The position numbers were made by a program, and so were the translations under genes. Under the pieces are notes generated by a model. It was not told where the DNA came from, made no database searches, and saw only the letters and a program-made list of their open reading frames with translations. A DNA stretch of 64,000 nucleotides from the NCBI RefSeq assembly GCF_001884105.1, contig NZ_MACI01000068.1, positions 1 to 64,000 on the forward strand. The letters run 5' to 3'. Position 1 is the stretch's first letter. Each line of letters opens with the position of its first letter. This document shows positions 44,275-53,514 of this stretch, piece after piece. The stretch is from Bacillus luti (GTDB lineage: Bacteria; Bacillota; Bacilli; Bacillales; Bacillaceae_G).

Positions 44275-45216
44275 ATGAAAACTGCTGAAAAGTTAAATCT
44301 GATTATAAAAGAAGAATATGAAAATATGAATGGGATGTTAGTAGTACAAAAAGGGGATTATATTTTTGAAAACTATTATAACGGTCATGGTCCAAATGGT
44401 GCATTTCATATAGCGTCAGTCACAAAAACGGTAATCTCTGCCCTAATTGGGATATGTATAGATAAGGGCTATATAAAAAGCGTTGATCAAAAAGTAATAG
44501 AGTTTTTCCCAGAATATGCTGTCAATTCATCTGAAATAACAGTACGACATCTGTTGACAATGACAGCTCCACATCCTTTCGTAGACTGGCAGGAACCGTT
44601 AGAAGAATTATGTACACAAGAGGATTGGGTACAGTATACACTTAATAGAATGGGGAACGGCGGAGAAATCGGATCTTTTAAGTACTCATCTGCAGGAGCG
44701 CATGTACTATCAGCAATTATTACGAGCGTAACAGGAAAAAGTGCGCGTGAATTTGCGAATGAATACTTATTTCAGCCACTCGGCATGAGAGAAATTCCAA
44801 AATACAATATGAAAGCATTTGGATTCGATGACTTATTCGGAAAAGATGTGAAAGGATGGGTTCATGATCCAAACGGTATTTCGACGGGTGGCTGGGGACT
44901 TACGTTAACAGCTAGAGATATGGTTAAGTTTGGATATTTGTATTTGCATCAAGGTATTTATGATGGAAAACAAATACTATCAAAATCATGGATAAAAGAA
45001 TCAACAGAAATGAACCAAAATCAATATGGTTACTTATGGTGGTTACGAGAAGAGGATGGAATCTTTTCATATTGTGCAATGGGTGATGGTGGGAATATGA
45101 TTTGTTGTATTCCGAAGCAGGATTTGGTTGTAGTAATTGCTTCTGAAGTTATACCAAATGCACGGGATAGATGGGAATTGATTAAAGGGTGCATACTTCC
45201 TTATTTAAAAGATTAA
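44275..45216 (+). CDS. Beta-lactamase-fold serine hydrolase
   Basis: Serine hydrolase of 313 residues (class C beta-lactamase/esterase fold). The active-site S-x-x-K is in HIASVTKTVISALIG (about 44-58), Tyr in FKYSSAGAHVLSA (about 139), and a Gly-rich WGLTLTARDMVKFG region follows. No signal peptide, so it is cytoplasmic and probably an esterase or amidase, not a resistance enzyme. ATG 44275 lies 8 nt behind AAGGGG. Confidence 0.85.
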   Translation: MKTAEKLNLIIKEEYENMNGMLVVQKGDYIFENYYNGHGPNGAFHIASVTKTVISALIGICIDKGYIKSVDQKVIEFFPEYAVNSSEITVRHLLTMTAPHPFVDWQEPLEELCTQEDWVQYTLNRMGNGGEIGSFKYSSAGAHVLSAIITSVTGKSAREFANEYLFQPLGMREIPKYNMKAFGFDDLFGKDVKGWVHDPNGISTGGWGLTLTARDMVKFGYLYLHQGIYDGKQILSKSWIKESTEMNQNQYGYLWWLREEDGIFSYCAMGDGGNMICCIPKQDLVVVIASEVIPNARDRWELIKGCILPYLKD

Positions 45217-45325
45217 TATGGTTATTTTTATAAAAATAAGAATGAAAGGTTTAGTTAAACTTGTTTTGTTCTCCATGATAGAAAAAAGTGTTGTGTTAAC
45301 AAAGTTATGTAACTAAGATTATAAA

Positions 45326-45371
45326 ACTTCAACACCTATACGATTTTTAAATAATTGCAAGGTGTTGAAGT
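45326..45371. repeat. Inverted repeat in convergent intergenic spacer
   Basis: ACTTCAACACCT and its perfect 12-nt mirror, 22 nt apart, with no T run. Function unclear. Confidence 0.45.
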
Positions 45372-45387
45372 ACTTCATAACCTATTA

Positions 45388-45423
45388 AAGGTACTTTCAA
45401 ATAAAAGCGGAAACACCTTTTTT
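45388..45423 (+). terminator. Probable terminator after the serine hydrolase gene
   Basis: AAAGGT and ACCTTT with some inner pairing, then six or more T. Confidence 0.5.
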
Positions 45424-45436
45424 CTTTGCTTTTTAA

Positions 45437-46192
45437 CTATTTTCTAATTTTGTGATGTATAAGATACATCATGCCGAGTATGATTGCTAGTATTATAAAT
45501 TTAATTAATTCAATTAGGCTGGCATCCCATTTATTTTGCGCTACATCTGTTAAATAAAATACATTAAACATACCATGTAAAATTGCGGGTGATAATACAG
45601 AACCGCCATATTCTCTCGTGTACGTTAAAATTATAGATAATATAAATAATAAAGAGAGATAACTTAATATTCCTACAAGCTGAAACTCATAATTTTTATA
45701 AAATATTGCTACTGGTAAATGCCATGAAGACCAAAGCGAAGCTATAATAAGAGCTGTTTGCATGAATGAATATTTTTTTCGTAAATAGTAATGAAAATTC
45801 CCTCGCCATATAATCTCTTCTAATAATGCAGATAAAGATCCAATTGTAAGACCAACGAGCAAGAGAAATTCTAATTCATTCCAATGATGATATAAGAACT
45901 TTATATCATAAATATAAAAATAAAAATGGAGACATAGCCCTAGAAGTAGTGGAAATAATATGGAGAAAATTAGTGTTTTTATTTTTGGACGTGAAATTCC
46001 AAGTGTATGAACTATTTTTTGTTTCTTATATAATGTTTGATATGAAATAACTGCTAAAAGTGGAACAACCATTGTAAACCCCAAATAATTACGACCATTT
46101 TCTATGTTCAGCAAGATGATATATACAAGTGATGTGAGAAAATAAATACATAATGTTGAATGATAAACTATGTGTTTATTAATATTTTTCAC
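45437..46192 (-). CDS. CPBP family intramembrane metalloprotease
   Basis: Membrane protein of 251 residues with about seven helices. The CPBP (Abi/Rce1) motif ALLEEIIWRGNFHYYLRKKY (about 122-141) gives the EExxxR signature. A second motif (SLWSSWHLPVAIF) supplies the His, and the third is SPAILHGMFNVFYL (N and H). Family members cleave prenylated or bacteriocin-related substrates. Probable GTG start at 46192 behind AGGCAG. No bacteriocin genes are nearby. Confidence 0.82.
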   Translation of the reverse strand: MKNINKHIVYHSTLCIYFLTSLVYIILLNIENGRNYLGFTMVVPLLAVISYQTLYKKQKIVHTLGISRPKIKTLIFSILFPLLLGLCLHFYFYIYDIKFLYHHWNELEFLLLVGLTIGSLSALLEEIIWRGNFHYYLRKKYSFMQTALIIASLWSSWHLPVAIFYKNYEFQLVGILSYLSLLFILSIILTYTREYGGSVLSPAILHGMFNVFYLTDVAQNKWDASLIELIKFIILAIILGMMYLIHHKIRK

Positions 46193-46419
46193 CTGCCTAA
46201 GTATGTATAAGTGGTTAATCGAATATCCGATATTTTAATTATATATGAAATGGAAATCGACAGAATGAATATTTCCATATTATTGTTTTTAAGATAGAAA
46301 AAGTGTCGAAATTACATATATTGAACTTGTAGAAAAAATTAAATTATCCCCCGTAACTTTTCACAACAAAAAATCGTTAAACAAAAGAATAGATTTTTTA
46401 TCACGAATGGGGGAAAACC

Positions 46420-47457
46420 ATGAGAATTCTAATACTAGGCGGTACACGATTTTTAGGCAGAGCTTTCGTAGAAGAGGCGTTGAAAAGAGGGTATGAAGTT
46501 ACAATATTCAATCGTGGAACAAACAATGAAATTTTTCCAGAAGTGGAACATTTAATCGGTGACAGAAATGGTGATGTATCAAGTTTAGAAAATCGACAAT
46601 GGGATGTTGTCGTGGATACATGTGGGTTTTCTCCGCATCACATTAAAAATGTTGGAGAAGTACTTAAAGATAATATTGAACACTATATATTCATCTCAAG
46701 CCTCTCCGTATATAAAGATTGGATTCTGCATGACATAAAAGAAGACTATATATTACAACCTGAACCAACGGAAGAGCAAATAAAGGCTGTAGAGAATGGT
46801 GAAATATCTCCTTATGAGCATTATGGTGCACTGAAAGTATTATGTGAAAAAGAAGCAGAGAAGTATTGGCCGGGGCGTGTTTTACACGTAAGAGCAGGAC
46901 TTCTTTCAGGAATGTTTGATTATACAGATCGACTTCCATACTGGATTCAGCGTGTAGCAAAAGGAGGTAAAGTGTTAGTTCCAGGAAGAAAAGACCGTCC
47001 AGTGCAGATAGTTGATATAAAAGACGTTGCAAACTGGGGACTAAACATGGCAGAAAACAATAAAGCAGGTATATTCAATGTTACAGGTCTAAATTATGAA
47101 TTAACGATGGAAGAACTATTAAATACGTGTAAAAAGGTTACGAATAGTGATGCTGAATTTGTTTGGGTCGATGAATCGTTTATGAATGAACATAAAGTGC
47201 AGCCTTGGACGGAAATGCCTTTATGGCTTCCAGAAACTTTTGCATTAGAAGGTGAAACGAAGCCGTGGAAAGGTGGATTTTCAATTAGTATTGAAAGTGC
47301 TGTTAAAGAAGGGCTTACTTTTAGAAGGTTAGAACATACAGTTACAGATGTGTATGTGTGGATGAAGAGTATGGACGAATGGGAATTAAAAGCTGGTATT
47401 TCAGGGAAAAGAGAAAAGATGTTATTGGATAAGTGGTATGAAATAAAGAGAGTTTAA
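46420..47457 (+). CDS. NAD-dependent epimerase/dehydratase family protein
   Basis: Extended SDR protein of 345 residues. The NAD(P) loop RILILGGTRFLGRAFVEEAL starts at residue 2, acidic and catalytic regions follow (VVVDTCGFSPHHIKN), and the catalytic Y-x3-K is in YEHYGALKVLCEKEAE (about 139-154). It resembles nucleotide-sugar epimerase-like proteins and plant isoflavone-reductase-type SDRs; substrate unknown. A GGGGG stretch precedes the ATG. Confidence 0.82.
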   Translation: MRILILGGTRFLGRAFVEEALKRGYEVTIFNRGTNNEIFPEVEHLIGDRNGDVSSLENRQWDVVVDTCGFSPHHIKNVGEVLKDNIEHYIFISSLSVYKDWILHDIKEDYILQPEPTEEQIKAVENGEISPYEHYGALKVLCEKEAEKYWPGRVLHVRAGLLSGMFDYTDRLPYWIQRVAKGGKVLVPGRKDRPVQIVDIKDVANWGLNMAENNKAGIFNVTGLNYELTMEELLNTCKKVTNSDAEFVWVDESFMNEHKVQPWTEMPLWLPETFALEGETKPWKGGFSISIESAVKEGLTFRRLEHTVTDVYVWMKSMDEWELKAGISGKREKMLLDKWYEIKRV

Positions 47458-47471
47458 ATAAGAATCTTGTG

Positions 47472-47506
47472 AAAAAAGGGCTCTGTTTATTGGTTAAACA
47501 GAGTCC
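47472..47506 (-). terminator. Terminator of the WGR-domain gene
   Basis: On the minus strand GGACTCTGTTTA pairs with TAAACAGAGCCC (one G-U pair), followed by six T. Confidence 0.75.
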
Positions 47507-47516
47507 TAATATGAAT

Positions 47517-48308
47517 CTACCACTCAATCGGTTCTTCCCCATACATCTCCCATAGCTTAGGAAACATCTTTTTTAAACCTTCTTCATCGTCTTCATTCCA
47601 GTCAAATTCAAAATCTACATCGTCGAATTCTTCATTAGATAAGACATGGTAAAGTGTAAAGTAAGTATCATCTTCGTCACCTGTTTTTTCTGCATATACA
47701 GTGAAACCGAAATATAAAGAAAGTTCTTCTATTTCTGGAACATCATACTCACTTAAATTTTCTAATACAGGTATTAACTGTTCTGGATCTTCAATACAAG
47801 CTTCGTATGTCTCTTTTCCTTGATATAATAACCATCCACGGAAGTAATCAAAAGTATCATCTGAACAGCCACCCATAATAATATAAGCGGCTGCCCATAA
47901 ACGGGAGGTATAGGAATCTTTCAAAATACGATGCATATGCGTGTCAAAAGCAACAATTTCATGTACTGTACGCTTAGCGAGATGAGAAGTAAGCCATTCT
48001 ATTTGTTCTTCTTGGTCTTCACCTTTCGTTTTTGCACGACTAAGTAGTTCCCAAAATTCTTCTTCTGTTATCGTTTTTTCTTTTATGTAATCTTCCCCAG
48101 GGCATGGGTCTGTATATCCCTTTTTACGTTTGGAAGCAATTAGTTTGTTAGCTTCTTTCATACATTCTTCTTCTGTTTCAAATTCTTTCGCTTTTACACT
48201 ACCAGCTGTGCCAATCTTTCCGTAAAACACAACGTAGTCTTTTTCTTTCACAACGATTTTCCAAAACTTATTTGATTTCTCAGTTTGCTGGATTAATAAC
48301 GTTTCCAT
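47517..48308 (-). CDS. WGR plus DUF4240 domain protein
   Basis: Protein of 263 residues. The N-terminal WGR domain (about 1-75) shows KSNKFWKIVVKEKDYVVFYG and GKIGTAGSVKAKEFETEEEC. DUF4240 follows (about 90-200: TEEEFWELLSRAKTKGEDQE and YTSRLWAAAYIIMGGCSDDT). The C terminus is strongly acidic (DFEFDWNEDDEEGL). WGR domains bind DNA or protein; the combination is common in Bacillus but not characterised. ATG 48308 lies behind GGAGG. Confidence 0.8.
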   Translation of the reverse strand: METLLIQQTEKSNKFWKIVVKEKDYVVFYGKIGTAGSVKAKEFETEEECMKEANKLIASKRKKGYTDPCPGEDYIKEKTITEEEFWELLSRAKTKGEDQEEQIEWLTSHLAKRTVHEIVAFDTHMHRILKDSYTSRLWAAAYIIMGGCSDDTFDYFRGWLLYQGKETYEACIEDPEQLIPVLENLSEYDVPEIEELSLYFGFTVYAEKTGDEDDTYFTLYHVLSNEEFDDVDFEFDWNEDDEEGLKKMFPKLWEMYGEEPIEW

Positions 48309-48499
48309 TCGTACCTCCATCATGTTTTTCTAGTGTGCAATGTGATTGTAACATATGTATATACACTAGTAATGATGAGAGAAATAGTTTGGAAAATTCG
48401 AAAATTATTGAATGAAGCGAGTGAATTTAGTAATCTTATTTGTACATACATAATTGTTTTGTAATAATTTGATATTTCGTATATAAGGGGGCATTACGG

Positions 48500-48967
48500 A
48501 TGGATCTTACGTTTAAAGTTGAGGAAACCTGTTTTAATTACCGCGTCGGAGCAATTTGTAAACATGATAATAAAATACTCATTCTGCAAGGCGATGGTGA
48601 AGATTATTGGTACGTACCGGGCGGTCGAGTGAAAATGTTAGAAAATAGTGAAGACGCGTTAAAACGAGAGCTTGCAGAAGAATTAGGTGTTCCTATGAAA
48701 GGAAAGAGATTAATATGGTCGGTAGAAAATTTCTTCACACTTTCTGAGCGAAAGTTTCATGAAATTAGTTTCTATTATGAAGTAGAGCTACATGAGTTAC
48801 CTGCAAATGGAGCGGATCAATATATTTTGGAAGAAGAGGATAGAACGTATTTGTTTAAGTGGGTGCCAGTAGAAGAGTTAGGGGCATATAATTTACAGCC
48901 TGCGTTTATAAAAGAAAAAGTAAAGGATATAGCAGTTCATACAGAACATATCGTATTACAAGATTAA
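48500..48967 (+). CDS. NUDIX hydrolase
   Basis: NUDIX protein of 155 residues. The box GGRVKMLENSEDALKRELAE plus ELGV is at about 46-69, preceded by DYWYVPGG. Related to Bacillus NUDIX proteins acting on nucleotides. GGGGGC precedes the ATG. The next gene begins immediately after its stop. Confidence 0.85.
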   Translation: MDLTFKVEETCFNYRVGAICKHDNKILILQGDGEDYWYVPGGRVKMLENSEDALKRELAEELGVPMKGKRLIWSVENFFTLSERKFHEISFYYEVELHELPANGADQYILEEEDRTYLFKWVPVEELGAYNLQPAFIKEKVKDIAVHTEHIVLQD

Positions 48968-48988
48968 ATGTATTCGGAGGGGAAAACG

Positions 48989-49633
48989 GTGAAGGGGACT
49001 AAAAAAGAGATACATATAAATGACAAAGCAATTCATTATACACATATCGAAAAAGGTTCTAGTACGGTTTGCTTTATGTTCTCAGGTTCAGGATACAATT
49101 ACGATAAACCGTTATTTTATTATGCAACGATGTTAATGCTTGAACATAAAATTGATGTCGTACAAATTCATTATTCTTATGATGGACAATTAATGAATAA
49201 ACCGATGGAAGAAGTAACGAAAGTAATGATGGATGATATTCATCCTATAATGAAAGAAGTATTAAAAGATGAGCAATACAACGAGACTTTGTTTTTAGGG
49301 AAATCACTCGGAACAATTCCAATTGCAAATGATGTAATGAAGAGAGAAGAGTTTTTACAGTCAAAAATGATATTAATGACACCATTACTGACGTTTGATA
49401 CGATTTTTGATTCAATCTTACATAGTCGTAACGAAGGGCTTTTAGTAATTGGGGATAAAGATCACCAATACAATGCAGATCAAATTGATCAGTTACATAA
49501 AACGAATTTACAGATTGAAGTTGTCAAAAATGCAAATCATTCTGTAAATGTTGGGGGATATGAAACGGAAAATTCAATTGAGGCTATAGCGAAAATAATA
49601 GAAAAACTTAAAGAAGTTGTTAGGGAAAACTAA
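48989..49633 (+). CDS. Alpha/beta hydrolase
   Basis: Alpha/beta hydrolase-like protein of 214 residues without signal peptide. The nucleophile elbow is FLGKSLGTIPIAND (Ser about residue 95), the acid probably in LVIGDKDHQYNAD, and the base His in VKNANHSVNVGG. The GTG at 48989 is preferred because GGAGGGG lies 7 nt upstream; an in-frame ATG at 48968 immediately follows the previous stop. Probably co-transcribed with the NUDIX gene. Confidence 0.8.
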   Translation: MKGTKKEIHINDKAIHYTHIEKGSSTVCFMFSGSGYNYDKPLFYYATMLMLEHKIDVVQIHYSYDGQLMNKPMEEVTKVMMDDIHPIMKEVLKDEQYNETLFLGKSLGTIPIANDVMKREEFLQSKMILMTPLLTFDTIFDSILHSRNEGLLVIGDKDHQYNADQIDQLHKTNLQIEVVKNANHSVNVGGYETENSIEAIAKIIEKLKEVVREN

Positions 49634-49639
49634 CCTATT

Positions 49640-49676
49640 AAAGTAAAAGAGGTGCGAATTGCACCTCTTTTACTTT
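49640..49676. terminator. Strong bidirectional terminator
   Basis: AAAGTAAAAGAGGTGC with a perfect 16-nt mirror and 5-nt loop. It touches the stop codon of the convergent GTPase gene. Confidence 0.85.
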
Positions 49677-51618
49677 AATAAGCCTTCAAAACATGAAGCA
49701 AATAATCTTTCCGATTCAGCGGATTATAATCAACACGTTTTCGAGTAGGGAAGGGAGGTTTCAGCTTTGTGAAACCAGCTGGCTTCGTTGTAAATATACC
49801 TTCTCCTTCTGTAAAGGAATGAAGCATGCGTTTAAAATTCTCTGTTTTCGCAACAGGTAATGATCCTGTTAATTGGTAAGAATCATTATATAATATAGGC
49901 TCTGCAAAAGTTGCTGGAATGGCAGCGAGCTTATACATTGCGGTACTAATTACCTGCTCCGGTACAGTTAATTCAAACGCATTAACTGGTTCATATACAT
50001 ATGTTGCAGCTTGTTTTAAAGCATCCATTAAAACGAGCGGTGTTAAGTTTCTAAAGTCACTCGCTGTTGTAACAGGACTAGCATAACCGGTATGTGTAAG
50101 TGTGACGGAAATGTCCGTAACTTCCCATCCGTATAAACCTTGTTTTAACGTTTGAAATACTGTATCTTCAATTGCTTTATGAAATGCTAAAGGTAATGAA
50201 CCAAGCTCAACACCTAAGTTATACGTTATGCCAGAGTTAAGTTCACCACGTTCAATTTTAAAACCAATTGTTGCGTAAAATGGATTCGCTTTTTCACCCA
50301 TTACTTCCATGCTATTACCTATGCCAAATGGTTTCTCAATACATACAACTCGCGTATTTGAAAAAGTAACCTGCAAATTATATTTCTCATAAAGTGTGGT
50401 TTCAATCACTTCTTTTTGCACCTCACCGAAAAGGCGAATGTATAGTTCATTATGAACATCGTCTTTCCACACTTTAATCAGTGGATCTTCTTCACATAGT
50501 TCCATAAGTGCAGCGTACAAATCATGAATTCGTTCCGTAGGCACCGTATCAATAGCAGCTTCCATTTGTGGTTCGGCAAAGTGAATGTCTTTTATATAAT
50601 CCGTTCGTTCACCGATAATATCACCAATTTTTATATCACTTAGTCCCCACACTTTACAAAATTCACCGCTTGGAACGGTAGAAGTTTGAACCGCATCTCC
50701 ATTATGAAATATGCACATTTTTTTAATCTTTTCCTTATGTGGTAGAGACTTACTCCGCTGTATATCCACATATTTTCTAACGTGTAAGCTACCTGAAAAA
50801 ACTCTTACATAAGCAACCTTTTCGCCAGAATGTTCACGTTCAATTTTAAAAACAACACCGGATAATTCTTCATCTTGAGACGAATTATTAGCTGGAAGTA
50901 AGGCTGAAATATTTTCAAGTAGTTCAGGTACGCCCATGCCTGTCATGGCTGATCCGAAAAAGACTGGATACACATTTGCTTGCTGTATTTGTTGTTCTAG
51001 CTCTTTTCTTAATAATGCGTCCGGTATTATTTCATTATTTACATATGATGTAAGCAATGATTCGTTATATGGCGCTAATCGCTCTATACAATCGTCATAT
51101 GATTTATATTCAATAATACGAGCTTCCTTTGTTCCTTCGTTTTGGACAGAATAGAAGGGGAATGCTTCATTTGAAAGAATTTCTTTTATTTGTTTCATAA
51201 CTTTTTCAGTATTTGCACCACTACGATCAATTTTATTAACAAATAAAATAGTCGGTATGTTTAGTTTCTGTAATGTTCGCATTAAAATTTTTGTTTGTGC
51301 TTGCACACCTTCAACGGCAGAGATAACTAAAATCGCACCGTCTAAAACGCGGAATGATCGCTCCACTTCAGCGATAAAATCAGCGTGTCCAGGTGTATCA
51401 ATGACATTTACTTTTATATCATCAATAAAAAAAGAAATGACAGATGCTTTAATCGTAATTCCGCGCCGCCTTTCTAATTCCATTGAGTCAGTTTGAGTAC
51501 TTCCGCTATCAACTCGGCCAACTTCATTAATCACATTCGTTTCATAAAGAATACGCTCAGTCAAACTCGTCTTGCCAGCGTCTACGTGCGCGACAATCCC
51601 TATATTTATTGTTGTCAT
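49675..51618 (-). CDS. Tet(M)-like ribosomal protection GTPase
   Basis: Translation-factor GTPase of 647 residues, the length of Tet(M)-class ribosomal protection proteins. G1 is IVAHVDAGKTSLTERILYET (about 8-27), G2 RRGITI, G3 DTPGHADF, G4 NKIDRSGA and G5 SAM region FFGSAMTGMGVPELLENISA. EF-G-like domains II-V follow, with a C terminus that reaches the decoding site in Tet proteins. It is chromosomal with no mobile-element signs, as in many B. cereus group genomes, so actual tetracycline protection is not assured. GAGGAC precedes the ATG. Confidence 0.88.
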   Translation of the reverse strand: MTTINIGIVAHVDAGKTSLTERILYETNVINEVGRVDSGSTQTDSMELERRRGITIKASVISFFIDDIKVNVIDTPGHADFIAEVERSFRVLDGAILVISAVEGVQAQTKILMRTLQKLNIPTILFVNKIDRSGANTEKVMKQIKEILSNEAFPFYSVQNEGTKEARIIEYKSYDDCIERLAPYNESLLTSYVNNEIIPDALLRKELEQQIQQANVYPVFFGSAMTGMGVPELLENISALLPANNSSQDEELSGVVFKIEREHSGEKVAYVRVFSGSLHVRKYVDIQRSKSLPHKEKIKKMCIFHNGDAVQTSTVPSGEFCKVWGLSDIKIGDIIGERTDYIKDIHFAEPQMEAAIDTVPTERIHDLYAALMELCEEDPLIKVWKDDVHNELYIRLFGEVQKEVIETTLYEKYNLQVTFSNTRVVCIEKPFGIGNSMEVMGEKANPFYATIGFKIERGELNSGITYNLGVELGSLPLAFHKAIEDTVFQTLKQGLYGWEVTDISVTLTHTGYASPVTTASDFRNLTPLVLMDALKQAATYVYEPVNAFELTVPEQVISTAMYKLAAIPATFAEPILYNDSYQLTGSLPVAKTENFKRMLHSFTEGEGIFTTKPAGFTKLKPPFPTRKRVDYNPLNRKDYLLHVLKAY

Positions 51619-51792
51619 ATATAAATGTCCTCATTTCATTTTCCATTTTCATTTCCTCATTTCTATTTGTGTATTGCCGCATTACAATCACTCTCCAGTC
51701 ATTTAAATTATTACTATTATAATGTAATTTACATTTTTTGTAACGCTACTAAGCGCCTTAATTTGGAAAAATAAAAACGAAAACAAAATGCT

Positions 51793-51821
51793 TGCATTCT
51801 TAATCGATATAGATTATATTA
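51793..51821 (+). promoter_or_regulatory. Predicted promoter of the MarR operon
   Basis: TTGCAT and TATATT with a 17-nt spacer. Confidence 0.5.
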
Positions 51822-51829
51822 ATTGACAT

Positions 51830-51844
51830 ATCAACTATTGATAC
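51830..51844. promoter_or_regulatory. Inverted repeat, probable MarR operator
   Basis: TATCAA, three bases, TTGATA, just downstream of the predicted -10. A MarR dimer bound here would block its own transcription. Confidence 0.5.
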
Positions 51845-51882
51845 ATCAAACGTTTTTGATTTGGATGTAAAGGAGGGTTAAT

Positions 51883-52311
51883 ATGACAAGTTCATGCTCA
51901 AAAGAAGCGATTATTTTATATAAATTACACTTTCTAAATAAAGAAGTAAGTTCGAAGTTTGAAGGGTGTACGGGTATGAGCCAGTCTCGATTAGAGCTTA
52001 TACTTCAGTTATATGAAGTAGGTGAAATTAGTCAAAAAGCACTTCAACAAGAAGTGAATATTGATAATGCGGCGATTACGAGGCATTTAAAACAGCTAGA
52101 AGCAAACGGAATGATTGTAAGACGGAAAAATCCAGACGATAACAGAATTACGTTAGTTTCTCTTACTGAAGAGGGACGAAATAAAATTCAAGCGTTTCAA
52201 GAGGAAAAAGAACGTTTTGCAGCATCTGCATTTAAAGGATTAAGTGAGGAAGAACGCGACAATCTTTTAAATATGCTAAATCACATTCAAGAAAATATAA
52301 AAGAATTATAA
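51883..52311 (+). CDS. MarR family regulator
   Basis: MarR-type winged-helix regulator of 142 residues. The recognition region is VNIDNAAITRHLKQLEANGM (about 54-73) and the wing is IVRRKNPDDNRITLVSLTEE (about 74-93); flanking helices form the dimer. It heads an operon with a nitroreductase and a small monooxygenase, and a palindrome lies in its promoter. Several MarR/nitroreductase pairs respond to quinones or electrophiles, so such a signal is likely (inference). AAAGGAGGG precedes the ATG. Confidence 0.88.
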   Translation: MTSSCSKEAIILYKLHFLNKEVSSKFEGCTGMSQSRLELILQLYEVGEISQKALQQEVNIDNAAITRHLKQLEANGMIVRRKNPDDNRITLVSLTEEGRNKIQAFQEEKERFAASAFKGLSEEERDNLLNMLNHIQENIKEL

Positions 52312-52329
52312 AAAAGGGAGAATACAACT

Positions 52330-52968
52330 ATGACTAACTCAGTAAAAACAAATGATTTTAACGAAATTTTAACAGGACGCCGTTCAATTCGTAAATACGA
52401 TTCTTCAGTAAAAATTAGCAAAGAAGAAATGACAGAAATTCTTACAGAAGCAACACTGGCACCATCTTCAGTAAACATGCAACCATGGAGATTTTTAGTA
52501 ATTGAAAGTGACGAAGCGAAAGCAACACTTGCGCCACTTGCGAAATTCAATCAATCTCAAGTAGAAACATCTTCAGCGATGATCGCTTTATTTGGTGATT
52601 TAAACAACTTTGATAACGCAGAAGAAATTTACGGTACAGCAGTAGAGCGTGGACTTATGCCAGCTGAAGTAAAAGAAGATCAAATGAAAAAACTTTCAGC
52701 TTACTTCTCAATGGTTACACCAGAAGTGATGAAAGATACTGTTTTAATTGACGGTGGTCTTGTAGCGATGCAATTTATGCTAGCAGCTCGTGCTCACGGC
52801 TATGACACTTGCCCAATTGGAGGATTTGAAAAAGACCAAATCGCAGAAGCATTCGGATTAGATAAAGAGCGTCACGTACCAGTAATGTTAATTTCAATCG
52901 GAAAAGCTGCTGACAGTGGTTACCAATCAGTACGTCTTCCAGTTGAAAAAGTTGCTGAGTGGAAGTAA
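52330..52968 (+). CDS. Nitroreductase family protein
   Basis: FMN-dependent NAD(P)H oxidoreductase of 212 residues. It starts with the nitroreductase signature FNEILTGRRSIRKYDSSVKI (about 9-28). SSVNMQPWRFLVIES (about 49-63) carries the FMN contacts, and GYDTCPIGGFEKDQIAEAFG (about 156-175) is the late conserved part. It would reduce quinones or nitro compounds. Follows the MarR gene by 18 nt behind AAAGGGAG. Confidence 0.9.
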   Translation: MTNSVKTNDFNEILTGRRSIRKYDSSVKISKEEMTEILTEATLAPSSVNMQPWRFLVIESDEAKATLAPLAKFNQSQVETSSAMIALFGDLNNFDNAEEIYGTAVERGLMPAEVKEDQMKKLSAYFSMVTPEVMKDTVLIDGGLVAMQFMLAARAHGYDTCPIGGFEKDQIAEAFGLDKERHVPVMLISIGKAADSGYQSVRLPVEKVAEWK

Positions 52969-53007
52969 TTTAAAAAGAAATAAGTGGAATATGAGAGGGG
53001 AAACACC

Positions 53008-53301
53008 ATGATTATTATTCACGCAATATTTCAAGTAGATCCAGCGAAACAACAATCATTTTTAGAAGAAATTCAGCCACTTATTCACGGTTCTAGAGAA
53101 GAAAGTGGAAATGTATCTTATGACTTATATAAAGATACAGAAAAAGAAAATGTATATACGATGGTAGAAGTATGGAAAGATGAAGCAGCAGTTGCGAGTC
53201 ATAATACGAGTGAACACTTCACATCTTTCGTTAGTAAAGCACCACAATTTTTAACTGCTCCGCTTAATATAAAAGCTTATAATGGAGAATTAGTAAAATA
53301 A
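53008..53301 (+). CDS. Antibiotic biosynthesis monooxygenase-type protein (YgiN-like)
   Basis: Dimeric alpha/beta barrel protein of 97 residues (ABM/YgiN family): IIIHAIFQVDPAKQQSFLEE, HGSREESGNVSYDLYKDTEK, MVEVWKDEAAVASHNTSEHF. Family members act as quinol monooxygenases, which suits the neighbouring nitroreductase. ATG 53008 lies 6 nt behind GAGGGG; the in-frame ATG 52984 is less likely. It ends the MarR operon. Confidence 0.85.
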   Translation: MIIIHAIFQVDPAKQQSFLEEIQPLIHGSREESGNVSYDLYKDTEKENVYTMVEVWKDEAAVASHNTSEHFTSFVSKAPQFLTAPLNIKAYNGELVK

Positions 53302-53310
53302 TAAGGTAGA

Positions 53311-53349
53311 AAAAGATGACTTTAGCATATGGCTGAGGTCATCTTTTTT
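53311..53349 (+). terminator. Terminator of the MarR operon
   Basis: AAAAGATGAC with mirror GTCATCTTTT, inner AGC/GCT pairing, then a run of T. Confidence 0.8.
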
Positions 53350-53471
53350 TGTATAAGTAAAATCTACTTTCGATACAGTTATGTTGAAATAGAAGATTTG
53401 CTCGTATCTTCAGTAACAGTGATGAATTGCGTGTTAAATTCGAACATTCGGTTTATTAGAGTATTCTACCG

Positions 53472-53480
53472 TGGTATAAT
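53472..53480 (+). promoter_or_regulatory. Extended -10 promoter of the LXG locus
   Basis: TGGTATAAT is a perfect extended -10, 35 nt before the first gene; no strong -35 is seen. Confidence 0.5.
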
Positions 53481-53514
53481 TTTATTGTAAATAAATGGTA
53501 TAGGGGGGTAAGTG

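Noticed and set aside
44275-45216. Serine hydrolase as a secreted beta-lactamase resistance gene
   Set aside because: It has S-x-x-K and Tyr but no signal peptide. The cytoplasmic esterase-like type is more likely.
51830-51844. The TTGACA at 51824 next to the MarR palindrome as -35 of the operon promoter
   Set aside because: No acceptable -10 follows at 16-18 nt. The pair at 51793-51821 fits better, with the palindrome downstream.
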